NCBI GenBank assembly: GCA_022410635.1
Contig: JAJVDF010000592.1
Location: 568,655 to 632,654, forward strand
Direction of reading: 5' to 3'
Source of the DNA: Tretioscincus oriximinensis
Lineage: Eukaryota; Chordata; Lepidosauria; Squamata; Gymnophthalmidae
DNA: 64,000 nucleotides
Both the position numbers and the translations under genes were made by a program. The notes beneath the pieces are model-generated. The model had not been told where the DNA came from, did not search any database, and saw only the letters and a list, made by a program, of their open reading frames with translations. Every line of letters begins with the position of its first letter. Positions within the stretch are counted from its first letter, which is position 1. Below, in pieces: positions 1-9,779 of the stretch.

Positions 1-15
1 TTGTCCAGAAAGCCT

Positions 16-205
16 AGCAAGNGTGGACTTGTAGCAGTTTAGAGACTAACAAGGGAAAGATAGACAGCACGAGCTCTCGTAGACAAGGCTACTTTTATTA
101 GTTTGGCATCCGAAGAAGTCAACTTGTCTATGAAAGCTCATGCTGCCTGCCTTTCCCTTCTTCATCCCTAAAGTGCTAAGAGCTCTTCTTCCTGGACTGT
201 CACAG
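16..205. mobile_element. foldback MITE ('tagagactaacaag' family)
   Basis: The left arm reads 'tagcagtttagagactaac' followed by 'gtagacaaggctactt'. The right arm carries the inverted versions, 'aacttgtctatgaaagctca' and 'cctaaagtgctaagagc'. The same arms recur at about 3350-3605, 24533-24650, 26277-26345, 46100-46290, 50615-50740, 55230-55345, 56870-57090, 57195-57300 and 60655-60785. They resemble the MITEs abundant in turtles and crocodilians. The family name is uncertain. Confidence 0.65.
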
Positions 206-967
206 TGAGGTTAAGAATGACGCAGAGACTGAACACATCTTTCCTCATCTTGGGGGAGTCCCTGCTGTTCTTCAAAGCAAATTTCCCAGGATTACATCCT
301 TCGTTAAAAGCTGGAGATCCGTTTCAGCTCTAGAGGATATCCAATTACAGTTATATGCATTTTACAAGGGAAGCTTATTCTACTGTGCTGCTGCCGACGG
401 GATTGTTTTAAATGTGCTAATTCCCTTTGACGAACGAAAGGGGTTGGGGAAATATGGATCCAGGCCGCTCTTTGGCGTTTTTAAATCTCTCCCAAGAGAT
501 GGAGCCGTCAGAGCCATCATGAGCCTCTCTTGCTCGTTCACCTTTAAATTTTACTCTCCCTCTGAAAGCCCCCAATTGGAGGTTCCTGGCAGGACATATT
601 CCCCTTGCGCTGGATGAAAAGCCCCCAGTAGCCGCATTTAGGNATCCTTTAATTCCTTTTTCTTTGCTTGCCAGAGTGGCAATTCACACTGGGCAACAGC
701 TAAGGCTGGGTGCGTTTTGAGAAGGCTTCGGTGGAGGATGAAATGGATTAATGAATGTGGCTGGTCAGACACAATTGCTTGAGCTCATTTCACTGTTCCT
801 AAGCTGATCGGATCCTGACTTCAGCCTTTGCTGACAAAGAGGGTGTTTACAGGGGCACTTAGTCTTCTGGGTGGCTGTCAAATTGGCATACTGTCAGGAC
901 TTGGCAACAGTCCATGGGAGATGCTTCTACGAAGCGTTTTTAAGGTACTCACGTACTTACTGAGTAT

Positions 968-1178
968 ATAGTGACTAGAGTGTCACACTCTTANCTGGAA
1001 AGCTCCTGATTCGATTCCGTANTCCTCCATAAAAGCCAACTGGGTGATCTTGGGTTAATCCCAATTCTTCAGAGCTCCCTCAGCCCCACCTATTTCACAA
1101 GGTGTCTTGTTGTGAAGAGAAGAACAGAAGGTTGTAGAAGCTTCTTTGATTCTTTTCATGTTGAAAAAAGCTGGGGCC
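968..1178 (+). mobile_element. tRNA-derived SINE (Sauria-type), degraded head
   Basis: The body 'cagccccacctatttcacaaggtgtcttgttgtgaagagaag' is quoted here only by its key parts: 'cagccccacctatttcacaa' and 'gttgtgaagagaag'. The tail 'gttgaaaaaagc' follows. The B-box-like 'gattcgattcc' near 1010 is present but the A box is weak. Confidence 0.75.
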
Positions 1179-1223
1179 TGATCCTGGCCTGTAGTTGGGA
1201 ACAGAGAGGGCACTTCCACCGTA

Positions 1224-1485
1224 GAGCCAGTTTGGTGTAGTGGTTAGAGTGTTGGACTTGCATCTGGGAGTCTCCCGGTTCGTTTCCCCACTCCTCCATG
1301 AAAGCCAACTTGGTGAGCTTGGGCCAGTCACCGTCCTTTAGAACTTTCTCAGCCCCACCTACTCCACAGGGTGTCTGTTGTGGAGAAAGCAACAAAAGCT
1401 ATGTGACCCACCCTATGGTTGGCCGCCCTGAGACCTTCGTGTATAGGGCAGGATTTAAGTANAAATAAATAATAAATATTTTTAA
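1224..1485 (+). mobile_element. tRNA-derived SINE with L2-like tail
   Basis: The head 'ggtgtagtggttagagtg' (A box) and 'cccggttcg' (B box) are clear. The tail differs from the usual one: 'ccgccctgagaccttcgtg' followed by AAATAAATAATAAATA, as in L2/CR1-tailed SINEs. Confidence 0.8.
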
Positions 1486-1937
1486 CCAACACCCACTGGA
1501 ACTGCTTGATTGCCATTGCTGTTTCAGGCTTTACACCTGCAATATCCCCAAGGGGTAGAAAGTTTCATACCGCTGATAAAATGACATTTCATCGTTGCCC
1601 TTGTCATTGAGCTTGAAAAATGGGAAGATCCTGGAAGCTGTATAAACTGCCTGCCTGCCTTGGTTGTTGTTTGAATGATACGTTTGATGCCTTTTACTTT
1701 TTGTGCTGCTCTTTGTTTCTAAACACCATCATCGTTGTTGTAATTGTTATCATCATTATCTTTAGGAAATTACCTAGTTATTATGATACTAGTAGATTCA
1801 GCCTGTTCCTGTGGGCACACATCTCACCCCTCCCCCTCTCTTCCTCCTTTCTCCCCCCCTCCCCCCTCCCCCACCCCCACCCCAACACTGGTCTTACCTT
1901 CAAGGTCCGGCAGTGATGCTGTGCATCGCTCTTTTTA

Positions 1938-2575
1938 GTCTTTAAGATATTCATTTGAGGTCCTTCTTCAGATACTTCCAGCAATGCCCTGAAATCGCCC
2001 AATTTGGGAGGAAAGTTGCAAGGGAGATTCAAACAATTACAAATATATATATCCCAATAGATGACCTATTTTGGTTAACTTTAAGATCAAATGGTTGGAA
2101 TCTCCAATGCGAGGTACTATATTTCATTAAAAGGGCCAAATATCATGTGCTCAAATGGTGTTAGTAAGGGGTTGGAGGGACNCATCTTATAGGGAGTTGT
2201 GGAGATGGAGAGAATATTTAATTGAAAAAATGAGTGTTGAAATCAACTCAGTTAAAGTGAACTCTTCATATGATATACAAAAAATTATAGAAATTAAGAA
2301 TAACTGGCTCAGGATAAAAGAATATCTAATACAAAATTCATCTAGCCCATCCACTATCTATAAAATTAATTTGATATATTCCCTATGAATATACGCTACA
2401 ATGATAACATGCAAAGGAGGAGGGAGGGAAGAGGGAGGGTAGGGAAGGGTATATTTGTCAGTACGGTTAAATGATTGGAAATGTAGTAATATGTAAATAA
2501 GTAAGCTATTTGATGAAACTGTACAGATTATAACTAATAAATATATAATTNAAAAAAAAAAAAGGGCCAAATGGG
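1938..2575 (+). mobile_element. L1-like LINE 3' fragment
   Basis: AT-rich sequence with broken frames. One frame encodes 'ITNIYIPIDDLFWL', resembling the distal part of LINE ORF2. It ends in a poly(A) run (about 2552-2563). The assignment to L1 is tentative. Confidence 0.4.
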
Positions 2576-3142
2576 CAGCACACTTAGTTCCTTGCGAGAG
2601 GCTGGAAGGATAAACAACAATGGAATATTGATATACGGTACGAGTACTTAGTGGAATATTTTTTATCCGGGAAGTCATACGAGAAAAACGACTGTTTTTA
2701 CAAGGTATTAGGACTATGAACAGTTGGGTTAAAAATTGGAAGTGTTTAATAGATTTTGGTGTCCGTCATCCCCAGAATGTAATTATAAGATATTCACTAC
2801 AGCTTATTTTGTATCTAAAATTGATGTAATTGTGTTCTGTCAGCTTTAGTGTCTGTCCATGGAGGTGGGTGGAGGGAGGGTCTTTCTTTTTTCTTTTCTG
2901 TATTTCTTTTCATTTTCAATAAAAAATATGTACCACCTATAAAAATTTCTCACACACTTCAGATACTTCCAGCAATGTCTTCAGCTGGAAGTGTTGAATG
3001 CTGAAAATGTTCTAAATTGCAGAAATGGGACTCATGGTGCTTGGGATTCAGCTGGCTGAACTTCTCCCATTCCCCAGCCACTCGTGAGGTCTTGTCAGTG
3101 CATGAGTGGTAATTCGGTTTTGTGTTTTTAAACATTTTGCAG

Positions 3143-3289
3143 ACTTTGAAGCGTCAAAGCCAGCTGGCCCTCTATTTCTTCAATAGCATCTTGGCCCACG
3201 GAGATCTACGAAATAACAAACTCAACCAGCTTGCTGTCAACCTCTGGAATCTGGTGCAAAAGCACGGCTTTGCTGACACAAAAGCCATG
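3143..3289 (+). CDS. VPS35L: VPS35L penultimate coding exon
   Basis: The exon is bounded by a cag acceptor (3140-3142) and a gtaaga donor (3290). It is 147 bp in phase 0 and encodes 49 residues containing [20 protein letters not shown] and [10 protein letters not shown] recognise this as the C-terminal helical repeat of VPS35L (C16orf62). VPS35L is the scaffold subunit of the Retriever complex (with VPS26C and VPS29), which returns SNX17-bound membrane cargo from endosomes to the cell surface. Earlier exons lie to the left of the window. Position beside KNOP1 agrees with mammalian gene order. Confidence 0.95.
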
Positions 3290-3349
3290 GTAAGAAGGGG
3301 CTGAGTAGCCTTCAGGACTGGAATCTGGTTTGAAACCTGTTTGAAGGAA

Positions 3350-3605
3350 TTCTTAGAAAGGGGATCTCGTAGCACTTTAGAGACCAACGAGTAAAAGGAA
3401 GACAGCCTGAGCTTCGGTAGACAAGGCTGCTTCTTCAGATGCAAGTATCACTTTACATCTCAGTACTCCCACAAGTTTACACCTCTAATCATACACAAAA
3501 CTTCCATTGACTCCATAGCATCTGAAGAAGTTGGTTTGTCTACAAAAGCTTGCGCTGCCCACCTTTTTTGTATTAGCCTCTAAGAGGCTATGAGACTCCC
3601 TTGCT
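3350..3605. mobile_element. foldback MITE, nearly complete copy
   Basis: The left arm ('ctcgtagcactttagagacc', 'gtagacaaggctgcttcttc') is mirrored by the right arm ('catctgaagaagttggtttg', 'tctaagaggctatgagactc') around a roughly 70 bp centre. It is located just downstream of the VPS35L penultimate exon. Confidence 0.7.
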
Positions 3606-4009
3606 AGGAATTCTGCATCCAGACCGATATGGCTGCTCCATTTAAACCTGACAGAGGTGGAGAGAGAATAAATGCAACAAAATCAGAATTGTACTGCAGT
3701 GTGATTCCAAGTTCAGGCCTGTTTTCAAGGTTTTCCTCTGCCTCTTGCTAACTAGATCCAGAGGTCTTGAGAGCCATTCAGGCTTGGAAGAGGCAACACA
3801 GATCCAGATGAACCAGTAAGCGTTCTGCTCTGTAAAGCAGCTTCAAATTCTGAGCCTTGCACCCTGATTGAGCAGCCACTGAATCCCTGGTTGCTCNAGA
3901 CCTGCCTGCCTGTGTCTTGCCTTCAGCTATTGGCAGGGATGTGTGTTTCTGTGTCGTCAGGTGACTTCTGTCCTCTTCTTGAGCAAACAGAGAATTGTGT
4001 TCATATCTC

Positions 4010-4632
4010 AAGGAGAAGACAAACAGCTGCAAAAAAGGCAAACACAATCCTGGGATGTATCAAGAGGGGCATAGAATCTCGCTCACGTGAAGTTATTATT
4101 CCTCTCTACAGTACTTTGGTACGACCACACTTGGAATCCTGTGTTCAGTTCTGGGGGCCCCAATTTAAAAAGGACATTGATAAACTAGAGCAAGTACAAA
4201 AGAGAGTTATAAGGATGGTGAGTGGTCTGGAAACCATGTCCTATGAGGAACGGTTAAAGGATCTGGGGATGTTTAGTATGCAAAAGAGAAGACTGAGAGG
4301 AGACCTGATAGCTGCCTACAAATACCTGAAGGGCTTTTCACAGAGCAGAGGGATCAGCATTGTTCTCATTAGCACATGGAAGGACTAGAAACAATGGAAT
4401 GAAACTGCAAGGGAGTAGATTTAGATTAGATATCAGAAAAAAACTTCTAACAGTCAGGGTGATAAACCAGTGGAACAGTTTGCCACAGGGGGTGGTGAGT
4501 TCGCCGTCACTGGAAGTCTTCAAACAGAGACTGGACAGTCATCTTTCTGGGATGGTTTCATGAATCCTGCATCGAGCAGGGGGTTGGACCCCATGACCCT
4601 AGAGGTCCCTTCCAACTCTATGATTCTATGAA
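4010..4632 (+). mobile_element. CR1 LINE 3' fragment
   Basis: Two broken frames encode the CR1 reverse transcriptase C-terminus: 'GCIKRGIESRSREVIIPLYS', 'LVRPHLESCVQFWGPQFKKD', 'LRGDLIAAYKYLKG', then 'VINQWNSLPQGVV'. The fragment ends with the CR1 3' hallmark 'ccttccaactctatgattct' plus 'atga'. A frame change near 4380 shows that it is dead. It has no host function. Confidence 0.9.
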
Positions 4633-4720
4633 TGCTTCCCAAGGCATGCTGGGATTGAAACCACGGAAATTGGGCTTCATTTCCTATTGCTGTGATTCCT
4701 TCCTCTTCTTCCCCTTCCAG

Positions 4721-4819
4721 GTTAAGACTTTGGAATACATCAAGAGGCAAAGCCAACAACCTGAGCTGAGCCATTTTGCAGAGTTGGCCTTACGGCTTCC
4801 CCTGCAGTCCAGAACCTGA
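4721..4819 (+). CDS. VPS35L: VPS35L last coding exon and stop
   Basis: After a polypyrimidine tract and cag acceptor (4718-4720), the reading frame continues in phase 0 from the exon at 3143-3289. It encodes 32 residues starting [15 protein letters not shown] and ending LRLPLQSRT, then TGA at 4817-4819. This matches the conserved C-terminus of VPS35L. The exon lies about 90 bp beyond the end of a CR1 fragment that occupies much of the preceding intron, and the coding sequence itself is intact. Confidence 0.95.
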   Translation, partial: VKTLEYIKRQSQQPELSHFAELALRLPLQSRT

Positions 4820-5015
4820 GGTCCGTATCGGAAGGAATCCGCCCAGGCGAAGGAAATACAGGCATATTTCGGGCTGTTAGTGGAAGCCAGCCTCTTCTCC
4901 ACTTTGAAATGCCCCTCGGGTCTGACAGAATGATGTGGTTGGCAGGCAGCAAAGCCAGAGGTCTGTTTTTCTTGTTGTACAGAACTTAAACATTAAAAGG
5001 TGATTCAAGTACTAA
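4820..5015 (+). other. VPS35L: VPS35L 3' untranslated region
   Basis: Sequence between the TGA and a canonical ATTAAA at 4992-4997, followed by a GT-rich stretch. Cleavage is expected about 15-20 bases past the signal, so the right boundary is approximate. Confidence 0.6.
4992..4997 (+). terminator. VPS35L poly(A) signal (ATTAAA)
   Basis: This is the first poly(A) hexamer variant seen after the VPS35L stop codon, 173 bases downstream. No experimental support is available here. Confidence 0.55.
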
Positions 5016-5233
5016 CCTTGAGTCCGTTATACGGCACCTTGCAATGTCTGGTGGAGAATTTTTGTGTCCAACAGTGAAAAATTATAAAGAAAAAAAAGCA
5101 ACTTTGCTAGGGATGTCTGTCTGGTCAGGGAGCTACATGTTTAATGAATGTGGGAAAGGAAAGTTCAGCAAGTGCAGCTTATAAGGCCTGCAACATCTGC
5201 AGTCATTTAAACCTGTACCTCTCCTGCTCTGAT

Positions 5234-5320
5234 TATTTTTGCACTGGATTCTATCTCAGGATAGGGACCTGCTATTACACATGGCAGGTCCGTATTCTGA
5301 GATACAATGCAAAATAAGGT
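5234..5320. repeat. FB-1 foldback element, short copy
   Basis: 'ttctatctcaggatagggac' and its inverted counterpart 'gtccgtattctgagatac' flank 'ctgctattacacatggcag'. This matches the arms of the longer FB-1 copies at 44848 and 45523. Confidence 0.6.
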
Positions 5321-5775
5321 CCGGTGCAGAAAGGGCTTTTATCCTCCCCCAAATATAATGACAAGACTATTCTCCACTTTTTTATTCGTTCAGCTGGGGA
5401 GAAAAAAACCTTATTATATACAGAGAACAGCCAACACGTGTACGGCAGACTGAAAAATATTTGCAAGGTTGTTTTGGTAACCCAAGATGCATCGTTGTTT
5501 TCCTCCCCTCACCTTTTTTAAAAGAAGCGTCTAAATATAGAACACATTAGTATTCATCTCAGTCCTGGCCTTGCTAAGCTGTGCTCTGCAGCTTTTTTGC
5601 AGTCACTGGAATCCTTGCTGCCTGACCAGGTTTTTGGTGCCTTTCAGTTTTAATCCTCTGCAAGTTACTTCTGTTTTTTGTGTTTTGTTCCTTAAAATTG
5701 CCGGGTAACACATCTCCTTGGGAGGGAGATGGCTAAAAGTGTAGGGGGTCCCTGCCCCAAAATTGTGGATGAATT

Positions 5776-6020
5776 GCAGGCACAGTTAGCTCAGTTGCTA
5801 AGGAATCCGTCTCTCACCTGGGAGATGGAGTTTGGGAGGCCTGTGTCGGATGTGGGGAGGGGTGAGCACCTTCCACTGGGCTGTAGCTCTAGCCAACCCA
5901 GCTATTCGAAAGCACGGTGGGGAAGATAGAATGTCAGCCTTTGGGCAAAATACCCTTTAAGTCGCTTTGAGTCCCTTTGAAAGGTGAGAAAAGCGGGGTA
6001 TAAGAACTCCATTCTTCTAA
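5776..6020 (+). mobile_element. tRNA-derived SINE, 'aatccgtctctcacctggga' type
   Basis: Begins 'gcaggcacagttagctcagt' (A box) with 'ggcctgtgtcgg' in place of the usual B box. Continues with 'gagcaccttccactgggctg' and 'accctttaagtcgctttgag', and ends 'gaaaagcggggtataagaac'. The tail resembles Bov-B-type LINE 3' ends. Confidence 0.85.
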
Positions 6021-6293
6021 TATAGAAGCATATCAACCGCCGTCAGTGGCCTACCCAAGCTGCCAAGAAATGGGGCTGGAGACACACCACCCACAAGGCT
6101 TAGCCTTGAGGACAAAATGACAAGGGCCAAGGAACCAGGACATAATCTAGCTAAGATCTTCCCCTGTAGTCGATGTGCCTGGACCTGCTTATCCTCATTA
6201 TGAGTGGTGAATTTGCCCAAGCTTTTCTTAAAGTCATCATTTCTGGTTGTTGCCCCCTTTCTTCTGGGAGTCAATTCCTGTCTGGCAAATGTT

Positions 6294-6299
6294 TTTATT
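6294..6299 (-). terminator. KNOP1 poly(A) signal (AATAAA on minus)
   Basis: TTTATT on the plus strand, about 60 bases past the KNOP1 stop codon. It implies a very short 3' UTR. A longer transcript is possible. Confidence 0.5.
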
Positions 6300-6357
6300 A
6301 AAAAATTAAAGCTAAAAAAAATTAAAGACGACCTCAGGAATTCTTCTCTGCTGTACG

Positions 6358-6672
6358 TTAATCTGCAAATTTCTGAGATTTTGAAGCGTATTTATCAATG
6401 TACGTGTGTTTTTGAGTCTCAGCCTGGAACCCAAAGCCAACGCCCTTGTGCTGCTTCAGATGCAGGGCTCTGTCAAATTCCACCTGCAAGCTGTGCTGTA
6501 ACTGTTGCTCCCTCTCTTTGCCTAGTGCCATGGTCAGCCTTGTGCCAGGGCCCGCAGCCCTCTGGGGCAGGGCGGGAGGCGCCTTCTTAAATCCACCCAA
6601 CAGACGGAGGAACTTTGTCTTTTGTTCTGAGCTTTCAAATGCTGCAGTGCTCCACTGTCCAAACTGGGGATC
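6358..6672 (-). CDS. KNOP1: KNOP1 last coding exon
   Basis: On the minus strand an acceptor 'ctttttag' (6680-6673) opens a phase 0 exon of 315 bp. It encodes 104 residues: DPQFGQWSTAAFES, then KFLRLLGGFK, 'MALGKEREQQLQHSLQ', 'FDRALHLKQHKGVGFGF', and ending 'YIDKYASKSQKFAD'. The layout (QFGQW, FLRLxGGFK, MALGK, GxGFGF, ASKS) is the conserved C-terminal domain of lysine-rich nucleolar protein 1, the most conserved part of that protein. Human KNOP1 ends similarly. Confidence 0.95.
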   Translation of the reverse strand, partial: DPQFGQWSTAAFESSEQKTKFLRLLGGFKKAPPALPQRAAGPGTRLTMALGKEREQQLQHSLQVEFDRALHLKQHKGVGFGFQAETQKHTYIDKYASKSQKFAD

Positions 6673-8275
6673 CTAAAAAGGACAAAGATGGGTTGATTAG
6701 AGGCAGGGATGTGGAAATGGGATATAATTCCTTCGACTCCAACGCTGACTCCTTTCTTTATGATAATGCTGACTTCCTGCAGTCACCCAGAATGGCCTCC
6801 AACTGCACAAGCCTGCTTGAAATCAACAGCAACAATAACCAAAGCCCAGGGTAGTCAAATCACTATTTGTGGAATAAGAAATTTTTATCAGGTTCTATTG
6901 CTGGCATTACATGAAATTTACATTTATTAGACTTCTGAGTCAGTACGTTTTTAGTGCCTCTCGACTCACAACAATCTCGAATTGCCTCCAACTCTGTGGT
7001 TCTGACCCCACAACCCTCCTTGATAATAAAGTAAATCCTAAATATATATCATAGAGAATAATAGATTAAGTAAATTTTATTTATTATTATTATTTTAAAT
7101 TTTATTAAATTTATCAAGTCAGTAAATGTTTAACGATTACAACTCAAGTAACTCTGTGATTCCAATTTCATAGCTGTACTTAAAATTCAATATATATCCT
7201 GAAAATTAAAAATATATATCCTGAAGAAAAATAACTTGCCGTAATTAAATTCAAATATTATCTGATTCAAGTAGAAATACAGTATAAACATATTGAATTA
7301 TTTTGGATACATTTTTTCATGCAATATTTTTCGTGTTTTTGTTTATTAGTATTAGTATCTATATTGTGGGTTGTTATTGAAGACATCAAAACTGAAGGAA
7401 CACACCTGGAATTAAGGAGTAAACAAAAAAGTGTTGAGCTTCATAGTTTTGATGTCTTGCATGAGACGATTTGTCTGTGGTTGATTTTATATATTACAGT
7501 TTAAATGTTTTAAGAGTACATCTTTGTCAACTCTGACTCTAATTCTGACTCCACTGATGAACTAATGAGTAGGACATCTGCCCTTTGTTTTCCCTGTGGT
7601 CTGGGAGCTAATGCTAGTGAAGCAACAAAACCCCACTTCACTTTGGGCTTAACACACACACCGACCATGCTGGGTGCTTAATAAGTTAAGAGNCTATTGC
7701 CCATGTTGACCAGAGAACAAAGAAGACCTCAGTGGTGTCATTACTCCAGCCCCAGAGATGACCTAAGTGATTTGTCAGGGCTCTGGGGACGAAGCTTTCA
7801 AAGCAGATAATTACCCTTTGCACTTGCTGGCATTTCACTGTGTCGAGCAGGAAACCTTTGGGAAAGGGAGTCCCACATCACATTGATTTCATCCCCCATA
7901 TTTTTCTGATCACAAGAATAAATAAAAAAGTTTCTTATTTGAATGTCACTGATAGCTATATCCAAGGTCTATTTATATTTCTAAGGAAAGAGAAAGACAC
8001 CCATGTCTGCATCAATGCCCCTAAGAGAACGTGAGGAGAAAATGCTCCTTTCTAGGATTAACGGCGGGAATTGCATCTCAGCGGAGGTAGGAGGCCCCAC
8101 GTTCAGCTTCTCTGGGGACTGAACTCATTTGTTGTGTTGTCATGACCTCAAAATTTCCAATCAGCCGAGAGGCGGGTGCTTGGAACCACAGGCGTGACTA
8201 GCATGGCAACTGGATGGCAGTGCAGGGACAGGCTATCCCGCCTATCGGCGCTCTTCTCGCCATGGGAGTGCTTAC
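6673..8275 (-). other. KNOP1 last intron
   Basis: AT-rich, especially 7020-7330. There is a short inverted pair around 7385-7460 ('gacatcaaaactgaag' against 'catagttttgatgtc'). No exon or clear SINE was recognised. Confidence 0.6.
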
Positions 8276-8353
8276 CAGCTTGGCCTCTTGCTTGAGGGTC
8301 TCTGTTTTCCCAGATTCCCGATCAATTTCATCTTGAAGCGCCTTCCGCCGGAG
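8276..8353 (-). CDS. KNOP1: KNOP1 internal coding exon (26 aa)
   Basis: Flanked on the minus strand by 'ccactccag' and 'gtaagc'. It is 78 bp, phase 0 at both ends, encoding LRRKALQDEIDRESGKTETL then KQEAKL. The core RRKALQxEIDRESGKTE is strongly conserved in vertebrate KNOP1. It splices to the exon at 6672 to give 'AKL|DPQFGQW', the same spacing as in the human protein. Confidence 0.95.
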
Positions 8354-8619
8354 CTGGAGTGGAGAAAGGGAAGTTTTTCTCAGTTTGAATAAGGGCGGCA
8401 GCGTCCAGAGGAAAACAGTGAAGGACCCTCTGACGTACCAGAGATTCTGGGTCAGAGTCTGTGGCTGCTCCAAGCAAATGCAAAGGCAGTCCCTGGGATA
8501 AATAGCAAGTGGTTTTTAGCCAAAGATTTAAATTCATACACAGCGAATTCTGATCATGATGCTAAAGTGGCCACTTTCCCCACGCACACGTTCAGGAAAC
8601 GAGCACAGTCTAGGCATAC

Positions 8620-8688
8620 CTTGTCTATATTTATTTCATCACAGTTTCCTTTCTTAATCGCCACGACTTTAACTTCTTCATCTCCTTC
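8620..8688 (-). CDS. KNOP1: KNOP1 internal coding exon (23 aa)
   Basis: Minus-strand acceptor 'ctttgcag' and donor 'gtatgc'. It is 69 bp, phase 0, and encodes EGDEEVKVVAIKKGNCDEIN then IDK. It corresponds to the acidic VVxxKKGNxDEAxID segment just before RRKALQ in mammalian KNOP1. Confidence 0.92.
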
Positions 8689-9779
8689 CTGCAAAGGAAG
8701 AAACGTGACACAAAAGAGCAGGCCGTGAGAGTGAGGAAAGTGTCAAGTTAAAACAACTTAAATCCAGCGCATAAGATGTTTGTGTAGTCAGCTGTCAGGC
8801 CTACAAGTGGGTGGATGCTGAGCTCCACGGAAGAAATGTATTTGCTGGGTTCCACTAAAGTCCACCTCTTTGGTCTTGGAGGCCTCCAGCCCCCTTAGAT
8901 GTGGCCTTTCCCTTTACAGAGTCCCAAATATGCAACCTTTCTTCCACCACGCAGCAAAGTTAAGGCCTTCTGCTAGTTTCTCCCCTTGCAAAAAGGTAGG
9001 AGGCACCTGGGACGGCCTTCGCTGTGGTGAACCCACATTTTGTACCAACCTCCCCTGTATAGTTTGGGGCACTTGGTAAAAACACACCAAGGCTTTTGGC
9101 TCTTAAGTCCCTCTGCCTTCTGTCCTTCCATGGGAGGGTGGGTGGATCGGTATGAATCTTTTTAAATGTTTCGTTAACATATGTGCGTTTTTTAATTTTC
9201 TGGATCTTTTGTTACCCACCCTGGGATCAAGGGTGAAGGGCGGGATATAAATCATTTTAAATAAATAGATCTGTACATATAAGAAAACATGGATCAAAGA
9301 GTCCAACATTTCACAGTATAACAACTAATAACAGGGCTCAAAACTTTGGCAGCCTCCAGAGAGGAAGGGAAGAAACAGGAAGTAAGGAAAGGCAGAATGA
9401 AGGAAGGGATGAAAGGAGGAAAGGAAAGAAGGAAGATTAGGAAGTAATGAAAGAAGGAAGATAAGGAAGAAGGACAGAAGGAAAGGAAAACGGAAAGAAA
9501 CAAAAGAAAGAAGTGGTCACTAAGGGGGATGGGAGGGGCAAGGGAGTAGGTGCAGGCATAGGTTGGAACAAGGGGGAGGAGGGGCTAGAGCCCATTGCAT
9601 GACTGTAACACAATGGGCTAATTCCACCAATAAATCGAAGTCTGCTTGATTGGGACTGATCTCCCCCCCCCCCCCCGGAGCTCATAGTTTTGCACAAGGT
9701 ACAATTATATTTGCACTGTAAGGCACTTTGCTTGCAGGAACCAAATCTCTGCCTTTTATAACTAGCAGCTGCATTTTAC
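8689..9779 (-). other. KNOP1 intron between the large exon and the 23-aa exon
   Basis: Contains an L2-like 3' end (about 9190-9275) and the first copy of the GGAA-tract repeat (about 9270-9625), then a C run at 9661-9677. The stretch 8689-9190 shows nothing recognisable. Confidence 0.6.
9270..9625 (+). repeat. GGAA-tract interspersed repeat, copy 1
   Basis: The left flank includes 'ctgtacatataagaaaacat', 'gagtccaacatttcacagta' and 'actttggcagcctccagaga'. A purine tract of GGAA/GAAA units (about 9357-9510) follows. The right flank 'aagaaagaagtggtcac' and 'gagcccattgcatgactgta' leads out. Both flanks match copy 2 at 28335-28930. Confidence 0.7.

Larger units (their letters stand above)
1..3142. 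other. VPS35L intron with MITE, SINEs and LINE relics
   Basis: I found no exon in this stretch. It holds a foldback MITE (about 16-205), two tRNA-derived SINEs (968-1178 and 1224-1485), a pyrimidine-rich tract (about 1820-1885), and an AT-rich LINE-like relic with a poly(A) run (about 1938-2575). The remainder to 2950 is AT-rich and ends in an 'aataaaaaatatg' tail, perhaps a second LINE 3' end. Confidence 0.6.
3290..4720 (+). other. last intron of VPS35L
   Basis: Contains the foldback MITE at 3350-3605, about 400 bp of unassigned sequence (3606-4009) and a CR1 3' fragment (4010-4632). No additional exon was recognised. Confidence 0.7.
5016..6293. other. VPS35L-KNOP1 tail-to-tail intergenic region
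   Basis: Holds a palindromic element copy (about 5234-5320), unassigned sequence to 5775, and a plus-strand SINE (5776-6020). The stretch 6021-6290 is unassigned and leads into the KNOP1 3' UTR on the other strand. Confidence 0.6.

Noticed and set aside
9762..9779. Extension of the KNOP1 open frame to a stop (residues VKCSC)
   Set aside because: A good donor (AAG|gtaaaa) precedes these codons and the conserved next exon joins in phase, so the extension is intronic.
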